Assembly: GCA_023079485.1 (NCBI GenBank)
Contig: CM041092.1
Location: 6,138,627 to 6,202,626, forward strand
Direction of reading: 5' to 3'
Origin: Archilochus colubris
Taxonomy: Eukaryota > Chordata > Aves > Apodiformes > Trochilidae
DNA: 64,000 bases
Part shown: positions 61,626-64,000 of the stretch, piece by piece
How positions within the stretch are numbered: the first letter of the stretch is position 1
Layout of the letters: every line of letters begins with the position of its first letter
Notes under the pieces: model-generated
What the model saw: the letters and a program-made list of their open reading frames with translations, nothing else
The model's database searches: none
Told to the model about the DNA's origin: nothing
Program-made: the position numbers and the translations under genes

Positions 61626-62692
61626 TGATTTAATCCACATCACTGTTTCTCAGCCTCCTGAGAAAAGTTTACTGTGTCAAAAATCTACCTCTTCCCCTAA
61701 TTAGAGCAGCTACACTGTCAAAGGAGGAGATGAAATTTGGTGGGTACAATTTTTTCTCAATAAACCCAAATAAAGCCATTTTAACAGAATCAGATTCTTG
61801 AAATGTTTACATCTCAAGTAATAGCATGTTCTTATGTTTTTCAAAACAGCAGTTAGGATGAGTAATCTATAATTTCCTTGATTTTTTATTTTTTTTTTAA
61901 TTTTGAGGCATGGGTGAGGGCAAGGGAGAGGGTCAGTTGATTGGTCAGTTCACTTAGTCTTCATATGACTTGGGTTTAGTTAGTTCCTTAGAGCTGGGCA
62001 ACTTCTCACCCAGAAGACACAAACTAGATGCTCTGGCATTGCTTTATTTCTTCCTTCTCTATTCACACAGCCCTGCTGACATGGGAACATCTAATTTATT
62101 GGAATATTTATTCTTTAGCCCATTCCTCTCCTGGCTGCAGACAGGAAACAAGAGCAGCAATTGCACATTCTGCTTGTTGTGTTTCCCTTGTCTGTCAATA
62201 AATAATGAACAAATATTTCACTCAGCTTCCCCTTCTAATCCAGTTATGTAATTCTCATTATCTAATATCCTCCTGCAGCTTCATTAGCATTCTTGATTCC
62301 TATACTGGATTTTTTAATTCACTTCCAGTTACATGCTTGTTTCTAATGTCTGTGGAACAATTTGCCAATGAAAAAGGAAACAAGGTTCTGAATGACTCTG
62401 ATGATGAGAAAAGCTAAACACAGGGTTACACCAGCTGTGCTTGATGCTTTCTTTACATAGTTTGAAGCATGAACATGCAAGTTCACACAACATGCAAGTT
62501 GTATACAGAGCTACAGACACTTCCCCTGTGCTGCTGACTTTCTATTGTAACAGCATCAGGAGAGAAAGTAGAATCCAGTTGGTCTTCAGCCCTTCAGAAA
62601 ATCTTGGTAGCTTCTGTGTCCTCTACACTCCCACCTGCATAAAGCATGTTCCCAGCAGATGTAGGTACCAGTTCTCTGAGTTTATTGAAGTC

Positions 62693-62704
62693 TTTTTTTT
62701 TTTT
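62693..62704. repeat. Poly-T run (12)
   Basis: Twelve T bases in a row. Nothing else is associated with it. Confidence 0.75.
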
Positions 62705-63462
62705 ATTAAATGCATTGCTGATATTCCCATCCTTGGCTTTTCCTAAGACTCGTGAACTCTATCACTTTGTGATGATTTTTCATTCAAATTATCTACCACC
62801 ATTAGAATCTTAGACATTTCCTTCATATTAATCAGTACCAAATCTAAATGAGCTTCCCACAGTAATCTTCTCCACCTCAAGAAACTAAATTATCCTCAAC
62901 ATTTATTGCACATTACTCAAACCCCATTTTTTAAATTGAATTTCCTCACTGGCTTTTCTACAGCAATCCTCACAAATGTTAATGAACATAATTTTTATAT
63001 CTCAGTTAAAATTGCTATTGCCTGATTTTCCAGAGTATTAGCATTACATAGGACTGTCCTCTTAAAGCCAAACTTCAGCTGATTTTAAGCATGCCTATGA
63101 CTGCCTGCCCTCCTGTTTTGGAATCTCAAGAGAATCTTAACACTTATGTCCTTGACTTTTGAACTCAGATAACACTGTTTAAAAAGTTCAGAGGTGCCTT
63201 CCTCTGCTTCCATCTCACCTCCCTGTCCCACCAGCCTCCTCCTTACACACAGACCCATAGGACTCCTCCTATCAATTCTTCCCATTCCTCCCTTGCTCTT
63301 GCATCCTGGTTCCTAAATATTTGCCCCCCATGACATCCACAGTACCCTGTCCATGCTCAGAGAGGTGAAGCACCATGGTTAGATGATGGACCAAGCTCTT
63401 GCTTTCCACTCTCAAGTCCTCTGCCTCTTGATAGAACAGCTGATCTAGATTTTATAGGACAG

Positions 63463-63605
63463 GATAGAATGGGATATTTCAGTTGGAAGGGACCTATAAC
63501 CATCACCTAGTCCAACAGCTTGACCACCTCAAGGCTGACCAGAATTTAAAGCATTTTATCAAGGGCATTGTCCAAATGCCTCAAACTCCTACAGGTAACT
63601 TGCAG
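63463..63605 (-). mobile_element. CR1-like LINE 3' tail
   Basis: The plus strand reads GACAGGATAGAATGGGATAT, TTCAGTTGGAAGGGACCTAT, CATCACCTAGTCCAACAGCT, TGACCACCTCAAGGCTGACC, then GGGCATTGTCCAAATGCCTC. From memory this is the reverse complement of a widespread avian CR1 3' end. The subfamily is unknown. Confidence 0.8.
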
Positions 63606-64000
63606 CTTCCTCCTCTTTGCTGCTGAGCAGATGGAAAGGCAGAGTCTGGTCAATACAAGACTGAGACCACACAAAAAGTGAGATTCTGCAGGATTTTAGC
63701 CACCAAAGCAAGAGCTGCCTTCAGCATTTTTGTTCAGACAAAAGCTTTTGAAGGCATAATAAGTCTTTAACTTTGACCAACTCGGGTTGGGTGTTTGTTT
63801 AGTGAATGGAAGAGTCAGATCCTTGACAGAAAGGAAAGGTCACTGGAGTTTCTTGTTGTGGAATGCCATGCATTTTATCCACTTTGACTCCATTTCATTT
63901 CAAGTCTGATTTAAGGCATGAGGAAACAAATCAGACAATTACTGCCTTACATTTCCTGTAAATTTGTTTAGAGAATTAAGCAACAGTGACATTTCTAACT

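Larger units (their letters stand above)
59354..64000 (-). other. THSD7B: THSD7B intron upstream of exon i (partial)
   Basis: Intron sequence running off the window. It holds an old minus-oriented CR1 (60500-61215), a plus-oriented CR1 piece (61285-61625) and a CR1-like tail (63463-63605). The region 62750-63430 has the look of an old decayed repeat, but I cannot name it. The preceding TSP1 exon was not found. Confidence 0.75.

Noticed and set aside
1..64000. tRNA, rRNA, CRISPR arrays, operons, telomeric repeats
   Set aside because: I searched by eye for tRNA T-loop sequences, regularly spaced repeats and TTAGGG runs and saw none. The window is vertebrate intron sequence.

Overview
This window is eukaryotic and almost certainly comes from a bird, probably a songbird. 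It carries many CR1 LINE copies, an ERVL-type solo LTR of the kind seen in bird genomes, AT-rich introns, and vertebrate splice sites around a conserved vertebrate gene. There are no operons, no ribosome-binding sites and no long intact prokaryote-like genes. The species call is inference, made from remembered repeat families.

The only gene I can support is on the minus strand and runs through the whole window: THSD7B (thrombospondin type-1 domain-containing 7B), or less likely its paralogue THSD7A. Five internal coding exons are visible. In transcription order they are 59353-59221 (i), 58264-58161 (ii), 27158-26964 (iii), 22833-22567 (iv) and 3762-3584 (v). Each is bounded by AG/GT. Their phases join without a break: i ends with two codon bases and ii starts with one; ii, iii and iv each end with one base and the next exon starts with two; v ends on a full codon. 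Together they have 878 coding bases, or 292 whole residues plus a split first codon, and no stop. They encode several consecutive TSP1 repeats of the extracellular region. Exons i and ii have short open frames and were found from splice signals and conserved motifs. The start codon, signal peptide, transmembrane segment and C-terminus lie outside the window.

The introns hold the rest. The largest (about 31.0 kb) separates ii from iii; others are 956 bp (i-ii), 4.1 kb (iii-iv) and 18.8 kb (iv-v), with partial introns at both window ends. Intron iv-v carries a decayed CR1 ORF1 (GDSL/SGNH-type domain), a GC-rich avian repeat, a CR1 3' end, and an ERVL solo LTR that ends only 31 bp past the end of exon iv. 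Intron ii-iii carries two CR1 3' ends, a two-copy 64-bp-period tandem duplication, an ATAGTTTAGAAA minisatellite and several AT-rich blocks rich in homeodomain-like cores. The segment beyond exon i holds two CR1 copies in head-to-head orientation and a further CR1 tail near 63.5 kb.

I found no tRNA, rRNA, CRISPR or complete second gene. I see no convincing new biological system. The most useful results are the recovered exon chain, the splice-adjacent LTR and the rarely retained CR1 ORF1 remnant.
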